Shown piece by piece: positions 63,452-64,000 of a DNA stretch of 64,000 bases. Source of the stretch: Arthrobacter sp. 24S4-2 (lineage in GTDB: Bacteria > Actinomycetota > Actinomycetes > Actinomycetales > Micrococcaceae); contig NZ_CP040018.1 of assembly GCF_005280255.1 (NCBI RefSeq), forward strand, positions 3,472,001 to 3,536,000, written 5' to 3'. Under the pieces are notes generated by a model. It was not told where the DNA came from, did not search any database, and was given only the letters and a program-made list of their open reading frames with translations. Numbering within the stretch: the stretch's first letter is position 1; each line of letters begins with the position of its first letter. A program made the position numbers and the translations under genes.

Positions 63452-63515
63452 ACGGGCAAGCACCCCGGCGGTGCGAGTGTGATCCTGCGGTGGTGTGAAC
63501 CTGCGGTGCCGGCGG

Positions 63516-64000
63516 TCAGGCGCCGCCCACGGGTTCGGCAAACCACAGCTTGGTCTCGCCGTATTTCTTCTCGGCGAACCGTTCCAGCGACGCCGGCCAC
63601 GACGGCTCCGGGCTGCGGGAGGAGCGCTCCACCACCACCACGGCACCCTCCGCCAGGTAGGGCGACAGCTCTTCCAGCACCGCACCCATGGCGGCCTCGT
63701 CCAGTGGATACGGCGGATCCAGGAACACGAGGTCCCACAGCGTGCCTTGCACTGTCCGCTCCAGGAATGACTCCACCCGGGAACGGTGCACGGACACGGC
63801 CTTGCGGCCGATGGTCCCGTTGACAAGATCCGCGTTGCGCTGGCACACCTCGCTGGCCTTGCCGTCGAACTCCACCAGGTCGACCGTTTCCGCCCCGCGG
63901 CTGGCGCTCTCCACCCCCAATGAACCGGAACCGGCATAGAGGTCGAGAACGCGGACACCCGCCACCACGTTGAAGGCATCAAGCCTCGAGAAGAGGGCTT
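63516..64000 (-). CDS. rsmD: 16S rRNA (guanine966-N2)-methyltransferase, 5' end beyond window
   Basis: The frame is open to the window edge; the visible part runs ...ALFSRLDAFNVVAGVRVLDL and YAGSGSLGVESASRGA, with catalytic DPPY in FLDPPYPLDEA and an ending in KLWFAEPVGGA. SAM-binding DLYAGSGSLG is clear. The N-terminal 25 or so residues lie outside. Convergent with the spermidine-synthase-like gene. rsmD usually neighbours coaD, which is about 2.1 kb away here. Confidence 0.9.
   Translation of the reverse strand, partial: ALFSRLDAFNVVAGVRVLDLYAGSGSLGVESASRGAETVDLVEFDGKASEVCQRNADLVNGTIGRKAVSVHRSRVESFLERTVQGTLWDLVFLDPPYPLDEAAMGAVLEELSPYLAEGAVVVVERSSRSPEPSWPASLERFAEKKYGETKLWFAEPVGGA

Overview
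The window is high-GC chromosomal DNA of an Actinobacterium, most likely Arthrobacter/Pseudarthrobacter or a close Micrococcaceae relative. The evidence is gene content and order typical of that group: DUF3052 next to aceE; a PucR-type FasR regulator ahead of fabD-fabH-acpP-fabF; DUF3145; the yraN-comM-dprA-xerC block; two tandem signal peptidases; rpsP-khpA-rimM-trmD-rplS; ffh; glnK-amtB; ftsY-smc; and mutM-rnc-rpmF-DUF177-coaD. The species call is an inference from content and protein style, not a database result.

Layout. 1-4.9 kb: Sir2 deacetylase (cut by the window edge), peroxiredoxin, DUF3052 and, divergently, aceE. 5.0-10.1 kb: fasR and the type II fatty-acid synthase operon, with an 18-bp inverted-repeat motif ahead of both fasR and fabD. 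10.2-14.6 kb (minus strand): DUF3145, xerC, dprA and the C-terminal part of comM. 14.6-31.8 kb: a 17.2-kb phage-like element inserted in comM. 31.8-38.4 kb (minus): the comM 5' fragment, yraN, DUF2469, rnhB, two lepB genes, rplS, trmD, rimM, khpA, rpsP. 38.5-43.9 kb: accessory metabolism (VOC dioxygenase with a palindromic operator, amidohydrolase, TPP-riboswitch-controlled thiC that carries a frameshift, alpha/beta hydrolase). 44-55.4 kb: ffh, a glucose-6-phosphate dehydrogenase, glnK-amtB, an MFS exporter, ftsY and smc. 55.5-64 kb: a membrane-anchored beta-propeller-like protein with an MFS partner, mutM, rnc, rpmF, DUF177, a frameshifted coaD, an aminotransferase, a spermidine-synthase-like protein and the start of rsmD.

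The most interesting object is the element at about 14605-31813. A large serine integrase sits at its left edge. The two comM halves share the 9-bp core GTCCGGCAG, and joining them there restores an uninterrupted 514-codon ComM reading frame. Joining the two element ends creates a 48-bp imperfect palindrome with the form of a serine-integrase attP. The element has its own D5-type helicase/primase, an adjacent cluster of GTTCAAA repeats that looks like an origin, HNH endonuclease, large terminase, portal, a fused protease-major capsid protein, connector, tail tube, a very short tape measure and tail-tip genes. I could not recognise an endolysin, holin, repressor or excisionase. It is therefore either a minimal siphovirus prophage with unrecognised lysis and control genes, or a satellite or domesticated particle-making element that switches ComM, a helicase used in natural transformation, off when integrated and on when excised.

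Two housekeeping genes, thiC and coaD, each look one base short. coaD is normally essential and its gap lies in a G run, so sequencing or assembly error is the leading explanation there.
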